A stretch of DNA of 41,971 bases from Reyranella massiliensis 521 (GTDB lineage Bacteria > Pseudomonadota > Alphaproteobacteria > Reyranellales > Reyranellaceae). Each line of letters begins with the position of its first letter. The stretch's first letter is position 1. The position numbers were made by a program, and so were the translations under genes. The notes under the pieces were generated by a model that searched no databases, had not been told where the DNA came from, and worked only from the letters and a program-made list of their open reading frames with translations. Positions 1 through 7,260 of the stretch are shown here, piece after piece. The stretch covers positions 1 to 41,971 of the forward strand of contig CAMAYC010000036.1 in assembly GCA_945862125.1 (NCBI GenBank). Direction: 5' to 3'.

Positions 1-234
1 CTGCGGGCCCACCTCGGCGACGCGGCCGGCAAGGTCCCCACGCGCAAGGTTCCCGACCTGGTCCTGAGGCTTGTCGCGCTGTTCGACCGGAGCGTGGCGG
101 CCGTGGCCCCGCGCCTCGGCGAGAAGCGCACATTCGCCTCGACGAAGGCCGAGAGAGTGCTCGGCTGGCAGCCGCGTCCGCTGAAGGAGACGGTGCTGGA
201 TTGCGCCAGAAGTCTTATTTCGGCGGGGGCCTAG
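1..234 (+). CDS. C-terminal end of an NAD(P)-dependent epimerase/dehydratase (partial)
   Basis: The frame is open from the first base and stops with TAG at 232-234, giving the last 77 residues of a protein that begins outside the window. The segment with KVPDLVLRL, then FDRSVAAVAPRLGEKRTF, then TKAERVLGWQPRPLKETV is typical of the C-terminal substrate-side region of extended short-chain dehydrogenases, the dihydroflavonol-4-reductase/NAD-dependent epimerase type, where a K-A/E-x-x-LGW-x-P-R element precedes the last helix. The Rossmann fold and YxxxK catalytic site are not in view, so the substrate cannot be named. The stop codon lies inside a perfect hairpin (228-246). Confidence 0.75.
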   Translation: MRAHLGDAAGKVPTRKVPDLVLRLVALFDRSVAAVAPRLGEKRTFASTKAERVLGWQPRPLKETVLDCARSLISAGA

Positions 235-246
235 CGAAGCTAGGCC
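228..246. repeat. GCGAAGC mini-hairpin overlapping a stop codon
   Basis: GGCCTAGC - GAA - GCTAGGCC is a perfect 8-bp stem with a GAA triloop. It contains the TAG stop of the upstream epimerase. The central heptamer GCGAAGC is known to form an unusually stable DNA mini-hairpin. There is no T-run after it, so a classical intrinsic terminator is not supported. Related copies are at 259-275 and 11606-11624. Confidence 0.8.
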
Positions 247-258
247 CGTTAGCGACAG

Positions 259-275
259 GTGAAGCGAAGCTTCAC
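259..275. repeat. Second GCGAAGC mini-hairpin
   Basis: GTGAAGC - GAA - GCTTCAC is a perfect 7-bp stem with the same GAA loop and the same 9-base core AGCGAAGCT as the hairpin 13 bases upstream. It lies between the epimerase stop and the next gene, whose probable start is 328. A GTG at 259 is in frame with that gene but sits inside the stem, which argues against its use as a start. Confidence 0.75.
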
Positions 276-327
276 CGAGAGCGTCGAAGGCTATCGCCCC
301 ACACCTCGGAACTTCGGAGTCCCACCC

Positions 328-654
328 ATGACCTGGCACGACACCCTCGCCGCAAGATCCGCCGAGCAGGGCAGGACCTCCGCCGACTTCCGCGCCGGCG
401 CCCGGCGCAAGGCCAAGGCGACGATCCTCTTTCTCCTCCTCGCCGGCATTGTCGTCTATCTCGTGGCCTGGCCCTGGGCGTTGCTGCCGGCGGCCCTGGC
501 CGCCTGGTCGGCGTTCCAATGCAGGAGCGCGCTCCTGATTGCCACCCGGCTGGAGGCCATGGAGGCCCAGTCACAGGAGGCACAGTCACAGGCGGCGCAG
601 TCACAATCCGATGGCGCCGCACCACCCGTCAGCGACGCGACGAAATCACCGTGA
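328..654 (+). CDS. Small membrane protein with a Q/S-rich tail, function unknown
   Basis: The product is 108 residues from ATG 328. An in-frame GTG at 259 would add 23 residues but lies inside a hairpin. After a basic N-terminal stretch (AGARRKAKA) there is one long hydrophobic region, about residues 32-62, that could form one or two membrane segments (FLLLAGIVVYLVAWPWALLP). The tail carries a threefold AQSQ repeat and is hydrophilic. I do not recognise a family. The 3' end overlaps the end of the convergent FecR-like gene by 26 bases. Coding potential is supported by the hydrophobic pattern and spacing, but the function is open. Confidence 0.55.
   Translation: MTWHDTLAARSAEQGRTSADFRAGARRKAKATILFLLLAGIVVYLVAWPWALLPAALAAWSAFQCRSALLIATRLEAMEAQSQEAQSQAAQSQSDGAAPPVSDATKSP
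568..605. repeat. 15-bp-period minisatellite, three copies
   Basis: CAGTCACA occurs at 568-575, 583-590 and 598-605, exactly 15 bases apart, inside the small membrane-protein gene. It encodes AQSQ-E, AQSQ-A and AQSQ-S. The period is a multiple of three, so copy-number change would keep the frame. Confidence 0.8.
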
Positions 655-1642
655 GGTAGGGCGTCACCTCCGTCACCCGCCCATCGCCCAGCCCCACCAC
701 CGTCCGCAACGCCTCCGCCGGACGTCGCAGGTCGACCGTCGCCGTCACCGGCATGTCGCCGATGCGCTCGTCGGCAAACACGATCACCGTCTCCAGATAG
801 CGCCCGATCTGCCCGACCGCCTCGCGCAGCGGCGTCCCGCTGAAGGCCAGCCGGCGATCCCGCCACCGCGCGACCTCGTCCGGCCGCATCGGCGCCAGCA
901 GCGGCCCGCGGTTGCGCGGCAATTTGAGCTGGAGCCCCGGCGTGAGCTCGTCGACCGCGCCCAGCGCCTGCTCGCTCACCGTCACCGCGCCGGAGCGGAC
1001 GGCAACCGCCACGCCTTCCTCGGATGTCAGCACGTCGAATTCGCTGCCCATCCCCTCGCTCGTCGCGCTCACCGTCACGCCACGCGTGGTCACGACGAAC
1101 GGAAGCTCGCGCGAGGGAGTGACTTCGAAGAAGGCCTGCCCCGACAGCAGCGTGACCGTCCGCCGGGTGGCGGTGAACGACACGGCGATGGCGGTGCTGG
1201 CGTCGAGGGTGACGCGGCTGCCGTCGGCCAGCGCGATCTCCCGGACCTCGGCCATCCCCGTGCGATGGTCGGCGGCGATCCGCAGCTGCACGCCGGGCAG
1301 CGCCAGCACGGCGAGGCTGGCGGCCACCGCCGCCACGGCCACAGCCAGGATCCACCATCGCGGCCGCGCCTTCGACCCGTCCCAGAGAACCGGGCCGTCC
1401 GGAAGTCCGGGCCCGACATCGGGCACAACTGAGGGCACGGCGTCGGGCGCGGTTTCGGGCTCCGGCGCCTGATGCCACAACGAAGCCGCCTCGTCGTAAG
1501 CCCGCCGATGCCGTGCATTCAGGGACAGCCAGCCGTCGACCTCGGCGCGCAGGGCCGCATCGTGCGGCGTTGCCTCGAGCCGCCTCAGCCAGTCGACCGC
1601 CTGGGCCCGGATGGCCGGCTCTTCGTTCGGATCGATGCTCAT
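629..1642 (-). CDS. FecR-family anti-sigma regulator (orphan)
   Basis: The product is 337 residues from ATG 1642 (MSIDPNEEP). The N-terminal cytoplasmic part (about 1-60) has the FecR/DUF4880 pattern AVDWLRRLEA...EVDGWLSLNARHRRAYDEA. One membrane segment follows at about 96-116 (WWILAVAVAAVAASLAVLAL). The periplasmic FecR domain (about 120-230) includes ALADGSRVTLDASTAI and LLSGQAFFEV, and the C-terminus (about 255-337) resembles the DUF4974/STN-like segment. FecR proteins pass a signal from a TonB-dependent outer-membrane receptor to an ECF sigma factor of the FecI type, normally encoded next door. Neither partner is adjacent here: upstream on the same strand is an endonuclease gene ending 51 bases away, downstream is a convergent small gene. 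The partner must be elsewhere or lost. Confidence 0.85.
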   Translation of the reverse strand: MSIDPNEEPAIRAQAVDWLRRLEATPHDAALRAEVDGWLSLNARHRRAYDEAASLWHQAPEPETAPDAVPSVVPDVGPGLPDGPVLWDGSKARPRWWILAVAVAAVAASLAVLALPGVQLRIAADHRTGMAEVREIALADGSRVTLDASTAIAVSFTATRRTVTLLSGQAFFEVTPSRELPFVVTTRGVTVSATSEGMGSEFDVLTSEEGVAVAVRSGAVTVSEQALGAVDELTPGLQLKLPRNRGPLLAPMRPDEVARWRDRRLAFSGTPLREAVGQIGRYLETVIVFADERIGDMPVTATVDLRRPAEALRTVVGLGDGRVTEVTPYLTVISSRR

Positions 1643-1692
1643 CGCTCTCTTGCCGGTCTCGCGTCTCGATCCGTTGCAATCTTCGCCGGGAC

Positions 1693-2685
1693 CTAGGTGA
1701 TGTAAACCGCTTTGCGATGGTAGGAGAGATAGCCTCGCTGCCCGTCCGAAAAGCCCTGCGCCAGCCACGGCATTGGCGCTTCGGAGAATCCAAGCTGCTT
1801 CCAGGCATGCTCGCCAAGCCCCAGGCGGCGAAGATCGTCCGGGGCAAAGCGAGGCGAGCCACGAACGTCGCCGCTGTCCTCAAACGAAATGAAACCTCGA
1901 TCGAAGAGCAGATCGGCGTCGGGCGTCAACAGGAGCCCATTGGCCCCATCGAGTCTCTGGGCTGCTGTCTCGCACGACCGCCACGGCATGATGTGGCTGG
2001 CAATCAGAAGGGCGGAATTGGTGATGCCGGTGAGGCGGCACGATTTCTCGATCTTCTCGACATTGGACCGGAATGTCCCCTGTCCCCGGCGCGCCTGGAT
2101 GGTGGCGGTGCGGGTGGTGTCGTCCAAGGTCAGGTCGGCTCGAAGGGTGGCTTCGACCCGGTCGTCGAGCTCGTCCTTGACGGTACCGAAGCTTAGCCGG
2201 TTGGCGCCGCCGGTCTCGAGCCGGACGTCGTCGACGTGCGTGTGTGCCCTGACGACGTCGTAGATCTCTCTTGGAATGGCGGCGAGGTAGACGCCCTGGT
2301 TGCCGTTACCGGTCTCAGGCTGCAGCGGCGAATATTTCTCGGGCAGCAGAGGCCCGATCAGCGGCAGCAGATCTCTGGGACGGATCGGCGGATCGAGCCG
2401 GGTCCAGAAGACCGGCAGCAGCCAGCCCTCATTGTTCCAGTACGAGCCCGTCGACCCGAACTCGGAGGGCTTGGGTGCCGTAAAGGCAAAATCCGCGACG
2501 CGCCCGAGATAGCGGATGAGCTGGTGCGCATAGGAGAGGACCAGATCTCCGGGATTGGCCGCGCGCATGTTGTCGTAGAAGCGGTTACGCGCGCCATTCG
2601 CCGAGGTCTTGGGCGACCACAGGTACTGATGCTCAATCTCCTGATTGAACGTCTGCTTGTGATTGACCCACCAGAACTGGCGCAT
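1693..2685 (-). CDS. EVE-HNH modification-dependent restriction endonuclease
   Basis: The product is 330 residues from ATG 2685. The N-terminal half opens with FWWVNHKQTF...YLWSPK and contains NPGDLVLSYA, the pattern of an EVE (PUA-like) domain, which flips and reads modified bases. The C-terminal part (about 205-275) is an HNH_2-type nuclease: C216 in SCRLTG, H231 in ASHIMPW, N249 in NGLLLTPDADLLFDRGFISF. EVE-HNH proteins such as VcaM4I are type IV-like enzymes that cut DNA carrying modified cytosines, a defence against phages with modified genomes. No methyltransferase is nearby, as expected for a modification-dependent enzyme. The gene stands alone, divergent from an MFS gene across 229 bases in which I see no clear regulatory site. 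Confidence 0.85.
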   Translation of the reverse strand: MRQFWWVNHKQTFNQEIEHQYLWSPKTSANGARNRFYDNMRAANPGDLVLSYAHQLIRYLGRVADFAFTAPKPSEFGSTGSYWNNEGWLLPVFWTRLDPPIRPRDLLPLIGPLLPEKYSPLQPETGNGNQGVYLAAIPREIYDVVRAHTHVDDVRLETGGANRLSFGTVKDELDDRVEATLRADLTLDDTTRTATIQARRGQGTFRSNVEKIEKSCRLTGITNSALLIASHIMPWRSCETAAQRLDGANGLLLTPDADLLFDRGFISFEDSGDVRGSPRFAPDDLRRLGLGEHAWKQLGFSEAPMPWLAQGFSDGQRGYLSYHRKAVYIT

Positions 2686-2914
2686 GCGCGGGGCAGTCTA
2701 GCGGTTGGATGGGGCGGCTTCCATCGAGGGACGGTGGTTCCGCAACAGAAAAGCATGAGGTGGAGAGGAAGGCGCGTGCGAAGCGTGAGAGCGAAAAAGC
2801 GGAGTGTCGCTGACTTGGAGACTGCCCGGCCGGTCGCCGCCGCCTTTCGCATGATGGGTCTTGAGCCGGGCCCCAGCCTTCCGCCGACCGCACGACGTCT
2901 CTACGGTCGTGGCG

Positions 2915-4144
2915 ATGACAACGGCAACCGCAGAGACGGCGCGCCTTGGCGCCGAAAGCCGGCGCAACCTGGTGCTGCTGACCGCCTGCCAGGCCATCGG
3001 CCAGGCGGGCAACGTGATCATGCTGAGCGTCACGGCCCTGTCGGTGATCACCTTCTTCCCGCAACGCGAGCTCGCGACGCTGCCGGCGACGCTGCAGCAT
3101 CTCGGCGTCATGCTGTTCGTCTTTCCCGCGGCCGCCCTCATGATGCGACGCGGGCGCGGCTTCGGCTTTCGCGTCGGTTCGGTCTTCGGCATGGCCGGCG
3201 CCGCGTTGTGCGCGCTCGGGCTCTACACCTCGACCTTCCTGCTCATGTGCGCCGGCGGGCTGTTGCTGGGCTACGCGGTGGCGGCCCTGCAGATGTACCG
3301 CTTCGCCGCCGTCGAACTGGCCCCGCCCGCCTACCGGGCGCGGGCGATCTCCTGGGTGACGGCGGGCGGCGTCCTCGCCGGCACCATCGGTCCGGTGCTG
3401 ACGCGCACCACCTTCGACCTGCTGATGCCCCTCTATCTCGGCACCTACCTGTCGATGATCGTGATCCATGTCGTCGTGTTCGCGATACTGGGCGTGATCC
3501 GGTTCCCGCCGATCCACGACCCGGCGGCCGCCGACTCAGACGCCCCGCAGCGCCCGCTGTGGCAGATCGCCCGCCAGCCGCGCTACGCCACCGCGGTGAT
3601 CATCGGCATGGCGTCGTGGGCAACCATGATGTTCCTGATGAGCTCCTCGCCATTGGCGATCGTCGGCTGCGGCCTGCCGGCCACCGAACCGCCGTGGGTA
3701 ATCTTCCTGCACGTCATGGGGATGTACGTGCCGTCCTTCTTCACCGGCAGCCTGATCGCCCGCTTCGGCCTGGTGCGGGTCATGACGATGGGCACGCTGA
3801 TCCTGATGGCGGGCGTGGCGGTGGCCCTGATGGGGCTGGAGGCCTGGAACTTCCGCGTCTCGCTGACCCTGAACGGCGTCGGCTGGAACTTCCTGTTCGT
3901 CGGCGCCACCACGCTGGTGACGACCTGCTATCGTCCGTCCGAACGCGGCAAGGCGCAGGCGCTGAACGACTTCCTGATCTTCGGCACGACGGCGTCGGCC
4001 AGCTTCCTGGCCGGCTTCCTGCAGGAGCGGATCGGCTGGATCGCGCTCAACTGGGCGGCCTTCGGCCTGGTGGCGGTGGCCCTGGTCGCCGTCCTCTCGC
4101 TCGTGCTGCAGAAGACACCCGCGCCGCGCTCCCGCCGCGCGTGA
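2915..4144 (+). CDS. Major facilitator superfamily (MFS) transporter
   Basis: The product is 409 residues from ATG 2915. A TTG at 2861 is in frame, but the extra 18 residues are not hydrophobic and look like leader sequence. About twelve hydrophobic segments are visible. Between the second and third is the MFS loop with basic residues MMRRGRGFGFR. A longer hydrophilic linker (about 205-225, PPIHDPAAADSDAPQRP) separates the two halves. The second half repeats the fold and carries ARFGLVRVMTMG. The substrate cannot be predicted; the family is broadly one of drug or metabolite exporters. The gene ends at a strong inverted repeat (4152-4178) and runs head-on into the remnant of a paralogous exported-protein gene. 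Confidence 0.85.
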   Translation: MTTATAETARLGAESRRNLVLLTACQAIGQAGNVIMLSVTALSVITFFPQRELATLPATLQHLGVMLFVFPAAALMMRRGRGFGFRVGSVFGMAGAALCALGLYTSTFLLMCAGGLLLGYAVAALQMYRFAAVELAPPAYRARAISWVTAGGVLAGTIGPVLTRTTFDLLMPLYLGTYLSMIVIHVVVFAILGVIRFPPIHDPAAADSDAPQRPLWQIARQPRYATAVIIGMASWATMMFLMSSSPLAIVGCGLPATEPPWVIFLHVMGMYVPSFFTGSLIARFGLVRVMTMGTLILMAGVAVALMGLEAWNFRVSLTLNGVGWNFLFVGATTLVTTCYRPSERGKAQALNDFLIFGTTASASFLAGFLQERIGWIALNWAAFGLVAVALVAVLSLVLQKTPAPRSRRA

Positions 4145-4244
4145 GGGCGGGGTGTGCCGGCGCCGTGGCGCCGAACACCAGAGCGCCCAGCAGCAGCGAG
4201 GGGAGGGAAGCAAGCGCCAGCGTTCGCACGATCGTCTTGGTCAT
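4145..4244 (-). pseudogene. Signal-peptide stub of a fourth paralog of the exported family
   Basis: From ATG 4244 on the minus strand the frame reads MTKTIVRTLALASLPSLLLG and continues GALVFGATAPA. The intact paralog starting at 7883 begins MTKTIVRTLARGSLPGLLLG and continues GALVLGPTARA. The 40-base spacer in front of the stub (4245-4284) is base-for-base the spacer at 7884-7923 between two intact paralogs. The similarity ends near the MFS stop codon (4142-4144), where the frame runs on into antisense MFS sequence. This is the 5' end of a deleted or truncated family member, not a gene in its own right. Confidence 0.75.
4152..4178 (+). terminator. Strong inverted repeat just after the MFS gene
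   Basis: CGGCGCC - GT - GGCGCCG (4158-4173) is a perfect stem, extended by GTGT (4152-4155) pairing with ACAC (4175-4178). It begins 7 bases after the MFS stop. There is no T-run, so it could be a factor-dependent end or a processing or stability hairpin rather than an intrinsic terminator. It also falls inside the paralog stub. Confidence 0.4.
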
Positions 4245-4284
4245 TTCGGACTGGCCTCCTGCACGCACGTCGCCGCCATGCCTC

Positions 4285-5080
4285 TTACCGATCGAAATTG
4301 AGCGACATCCCGCCGGGCTCAGGGGAGGGGCCGGGGAGCGTGAGCAGGCTGGAGGCGTACGACGGCGCCTTCATCACGAGGGCCGCGGTCTTCTCCGAGA
4401 CCTGGAGCTTCTCCGTCGCCTTGTCGGTGGCGATGCCGACCGCCACCGAGCCAGCCGTGACAGCCGCCTTGGCAATGATCTGCTCCGCCACCTTCTCGAA
4501 CCCCGCGCCGATCAGGCTGCCGGGCACCGTCGCCACGGCATCGCCGGCGCCCTTGGCCGCCGCCTCCTTGAACCGCTGGGTGGCGGTCTGGTCGGTAAAG
4601 ACGTTGCTCATGAGTTTCTGGACGAAGCCCGAGGTCCCGGCGACCATCGCCGTGCCCACCACGCCGCGCAGGACCGCGGCGCCGCCGGTCGCCACCGCGG
4701 GATTGGCGAACGCCGACAGCGGAAACGCCAGGCTGACCGCCGTCGACAGGACCATCAGGCTGGCATCGGCCGGATTGTCCTTGACCCAGTTCGCCGCACT
4801 CTCGCCGGCATCGAGGACCGCCTGGGCCGCCTCGCCCGCCACGTCGCTCGGCATCGGCATGCCGCTCACGAAGGTCGACCGCAGCTCCGGCGGCAGATGC
4901 CCGTAGCTCGCTTCGAACATGTGCGTCATCACGTACTTCTCGAAGGCCTTGGCTTCTCCGCCCACGGTCGGCGGATTGAACGTCGGCGGCGCCCCCTTCG
5001 TCGGCGGCACCAGCGTCACCGCGCGCTCGATGCCAGACCCGTCGGTCACGAAGATCGTGTTGCCGTCGACCCGGACCGAT
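4285..5080 (-). repeat. 796-bp conserved paralog block, copy A
   Basis: This is the 3' portion of the exported-protein gene. It is alignable without net length change to 6465-7260 and 7924-8719, and all three blocks are exactly 796 bases from stop codon to the GNTI(F/Y)VTD region. Confidence 0.85.
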
Positions 5081-5574
5081 GCTGTCGGCTGTTCGCCGCC
5101 AAGCCTCTGAAAGATGGTCTTGAGCATGGCGACTTCGTCGACCTTGGTCTTGTCATCCTGCTTGGCGATCGAAACGTCGTAGTCGCCATACAGACACTGC
5201 CAGAGGGCGTAAGTGGGATTGTTCCTGTAGCCAAACCGCCAGCACGATGCGCCATCGATCGTTCGCTCAGACTTGGTTTCGAACTGCTGCGAGCGAATGG
5301 CCACGGCCTGCTCGTGCATCTCGCGTGGGTTGGCCGGCTTGCCGTAGATCACGACCTGCGCACCCGCAGCTTCACCTCTTACGGCAGTGTAGTAGTTGAC
5401 GACCAGGCCCGGCGGCCACGTGCCTTCTTTTGCGTGATTTACAAACTTTCCGCCGAGATGGATCTCCAGATCGGATCTGTATTCAGCGAGAACTGCGCGG
5501 GGCCCGGCTCCGACAAGCAACGCCGCCGTAACGAACGCAGCCGGAAGCCTTGCGAGACGAGCGAGCCGCATCAT
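4285..5574 (-). CDS. Exported protein A of a variable-N / constant-C paralog family, function unknown
   Basis: The product is 429 residues with a signal peptide (about 1-30, ending near VLAEY). The N-terminal domain (about 31-165) is unlike those of the two paralogs and has two cysteines (SCWRFGY and WQCLYGD), compatible with one periplasmic disulfide. From about residue 166 (VRVDGNTIFVTDGSG) to the end (SLNFDR) it is nearly identical to the paralogs ending at 6465 and 7924. That part has a predicted beta-hairpin, a helical segment (KAFEKYVMTHMFEASY), and an Ala/Gly-rich hydrophobic stretch (about 255-300, LSAFANPAVATGG) that could insert in a membrane. Its start overlaps the stop of the upstream gene in ATGA (5571-5574), which implies translational coupling. 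I know no named family for it. Confidence 0.75.
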   Translation of the reverse strand: MMRLARLARLPAAFVTAALLVGAGPRAVLAEYRSDLEIHLGGKFVNHAKEGTWPPGLVVNYYTAVRGEAAGAQVVIYGKPANPREMHEQAVAIRSQQFETKSERTIDGASCWRFGYRNNPTYALWQCLYGDYDVSIAKQDDKTKVDEVAMLKTIFQRLGGEQPTASVRVDGNTIFVTDGSGIERAVTLVPPTKGAPPTFNPPTVGGEAKAFEKYVMTHMFEASYGHLPPELRSTFVSGMPMPSDVAGEAAQAVLDAGESAANWVKDNPADASLMVLSTAVSLAFPLSAFANPAVATGGAAVLRGVVGTAMVAGTSGFVQKLMSNVFTDQTATQRFKEAAAKGAGDAVATVPGSLIGAGFEKVAEQIIAKAAVTAGSVAVGIATDKATEKLQVSEKTAALVMKAPSYASSLLTLPGPSPEPGGMSLNFDR

Positions 5575-6455
5575 TGCTTCTTGCCGCCACTCAGCGGCAT
5601 GGTGCCCAGCAACCGTCTCCCGTCGCTCTTCTTCGGATGCAGGTCGGTGTGCAGGTACACGCTGGCGATGGCCGGTTTGCCGCTGGCCTTCCAGGGCACC
5701 GCCGCAACCGCGAAGCCCGCGTCGTCGAAGCTCGTGGCGGCCGGCGCCTTCGGATCGGTCTTGCCGGCCTCCGCGCCCACATGGATTTCCAGCCGGTCGC
5801 CGGGCAGCACGCGGTCCGGCGAGATCGCGATCAGCATCCAGTCGCCGGCGGGCAGGGGCATCGCCTGCGCGAGGCTCGCCGTGCGTTCGAGCCAGACGTC
5901 GACCGCCTTGGGACGCTGCTCGAGCAGGGCCTGGCCGGCCTTGAGCGGCAGCGCGCGCAGCACCACGCGCGCGTCGACGGGCGTCATGGGCATCGCCTGG
6001 AGATCGTGGACCGCGATGCCCTTGGCCGAAGAGCCGTAGTCGATCATGAATACCGTCTGCGCCCGCAGGCCGTCGATGTTCACGAACTGCAGGAAGCCCG
6101 TCAGGCGGCGGCCGGGTTCGCCGTGGCGAGACGGCTCGACGACGTTCAGGGTCACGCCGCCCAGCCGGTAACCCTCGTAGCGGAACCCGCCGCCCCTGGG
6201 GCTGGCGTCGTAGGAGACCACCTTGGCATCCGGCGCCAGCACTGCCTTGCCCAGCCCCCTGGACAGGTCGGCGTCGCCGCGCAGCATCTGGCTGACGGCC
6301 AGGACGGCCAGCATGATGTCGGGCGCAACGTCCTGGGCCGCGACATCGGTCTTGCCCGGAAGCGCGATGATCTCGAGCTTGTCGGCGGCGCCCGCGGATC
6401 CCGAGGCCAGCAGGCCGAACACCAGCGCGCAGAGCGCCACCTTGAGCGTTTTCAT
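5571..6455 (-). CDS. Exported protein of unknown function inside the paralog array
   Basis: The product is 294 residues with a clear signal peptide (MKTLKVALCALVFGLLASGS, cleavage near GAAD, about residue 24). The mature part is mixed alpha/beta by pattern and has no cysteine or obvious catalytic motif. Recognisable stretches are YDASPRGGGFRYEGYRLGG and a late segment with VAAVPWKASGKPAIASVYLH. It does not share the constant C-terminal block of its neighbours, so it is not a fourth family member. It starts 9 bases after the stop of paralog B (6465) in transcription order and overlaps the start of paralog A by four bases, so B, this gene and A are very likely one operon. A role in the same periplasmic process is inferred from position only. 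Confidence 0.75.
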   Translation of the reverse strand: MKTLKVALCALVFGLLASGSAGAADKLEIIALPGKTDVAAQDVAPDIMLAVLAVSQMLRGDADLSRGLGKAVLAPDAKVVSYDASPRGGGFRYEGYRLGGVTLNVVEPSRHGEPGRRLTGFLQFVNIDGLRAQTVFMIDYGSSAKGIAVHDLQAMPMTPVDARVVLRALPLKAGQALLEQRPKAVDVWLERTASLAQAMPLPAGDWMLIAISPDRVLPGDRLEIHVGAEAGKTDPKAPAATSFDDAGFAVAAVPWKASGKPAIASVYLHTDLHPKKSDGRRLLGTMPLSGGKKQ

Positions 6456-6464
6456 CTGTGCCTC

Positions 6465-7260
6465 TTATCGATCGAAGTTGAGCGACATGCCGCCGGGCTC
6501 AGGGGACGGGCCGGGGAGCGTGAGCAGGCTGGACGCATAAGACGGCGCCTTCATCACGAGGGCCGCGGTCTTCTCCGAGACCTGGAGCTTCTCCGTCACC
6601 TTGTCGGTGCCGATGCCGACCATCACGGAGCCCGCCGTGACCGCGGCCTTCCCAATGATCTGCTCCGCCGCCTTCTCGACCCCCGCGCCGGTCAGGCTGC
6701 TGGGCACCGTCGCCACGGCATCGCCCGCGCCTTTGGCCGCCGCCTCCTTGAACCGCTGGAGGGCGGTCTGGTCGGTAAAGACGTTGCTCATGAGTTTCTG
6801 GACGAAGCCGGTGGTGCCGGCGACCATGGCGGTCCCCACCACGCCCCGCAGGACCGCGGCACCGCCGGTCGCCACCGCGGGGTTGGCGAAGGCCGACAGC
6901 GGAAACGCCAGGCTGACCGCCGTCGACAGGACCAGCAGGCTGGCATCGGCCGGGTTGTCCCGGACCCAGTTCGCCGCGCTCTCGCCGGCATCGAGGACCG
7001 CCTGGGCCGCCTCGCCCGCCACGTCGCTCGGCATCGGCATGCCGCTTATGAAATTCAGACGCTGGTCCGGCGGCAGATGCGCGTAGCTCGCCTCGAACAT
7101 GTGCGTCACCACGTACTTTTCGAAGGCCTTCGCCTCTCCGCTCACGGTCGGCGGGCTGAAGACCGGCGGCGAACCCTTCGTCGGGGACACCAGCGTCACC
7201 ACGCGCTCGGTTCCGGATCCGTCGGTCACGTAGATCGTGTTGCCCTCGATCCGCACCGAT
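6465..7260 (-). repeat. 796-bp conserved paralog block, copy B
   Basis: Same block as 4285-5080 and 7924-8719. It is very close to copy A across the region encoding GFVQKLMSNVFTDQT, where copy C differs, and closer to copy C in the segment encoding SSLTGAGVEKAAEQIIGKAA, where copy A differs. Confidence 0.85.

Noticed and set aside
1693-2685. HNH gene as a homing endonuclease or intron-encoded protein
   Set aside because: It has an N-terminal EVE reader domain and is not embedded in a split gene, intron or intein.
2236-6039. Very long open frame on the plus strand (over 1200 codons), and similar long frames at 5550-7262 and 28954-31875
   Set aside because: They lie antisense to or out of frame with well-supported genes and give Arg/Ala/Gly/His-rich sequence without family motifs. 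In high-G+C DNA such shadows are common because stop codons are rare.
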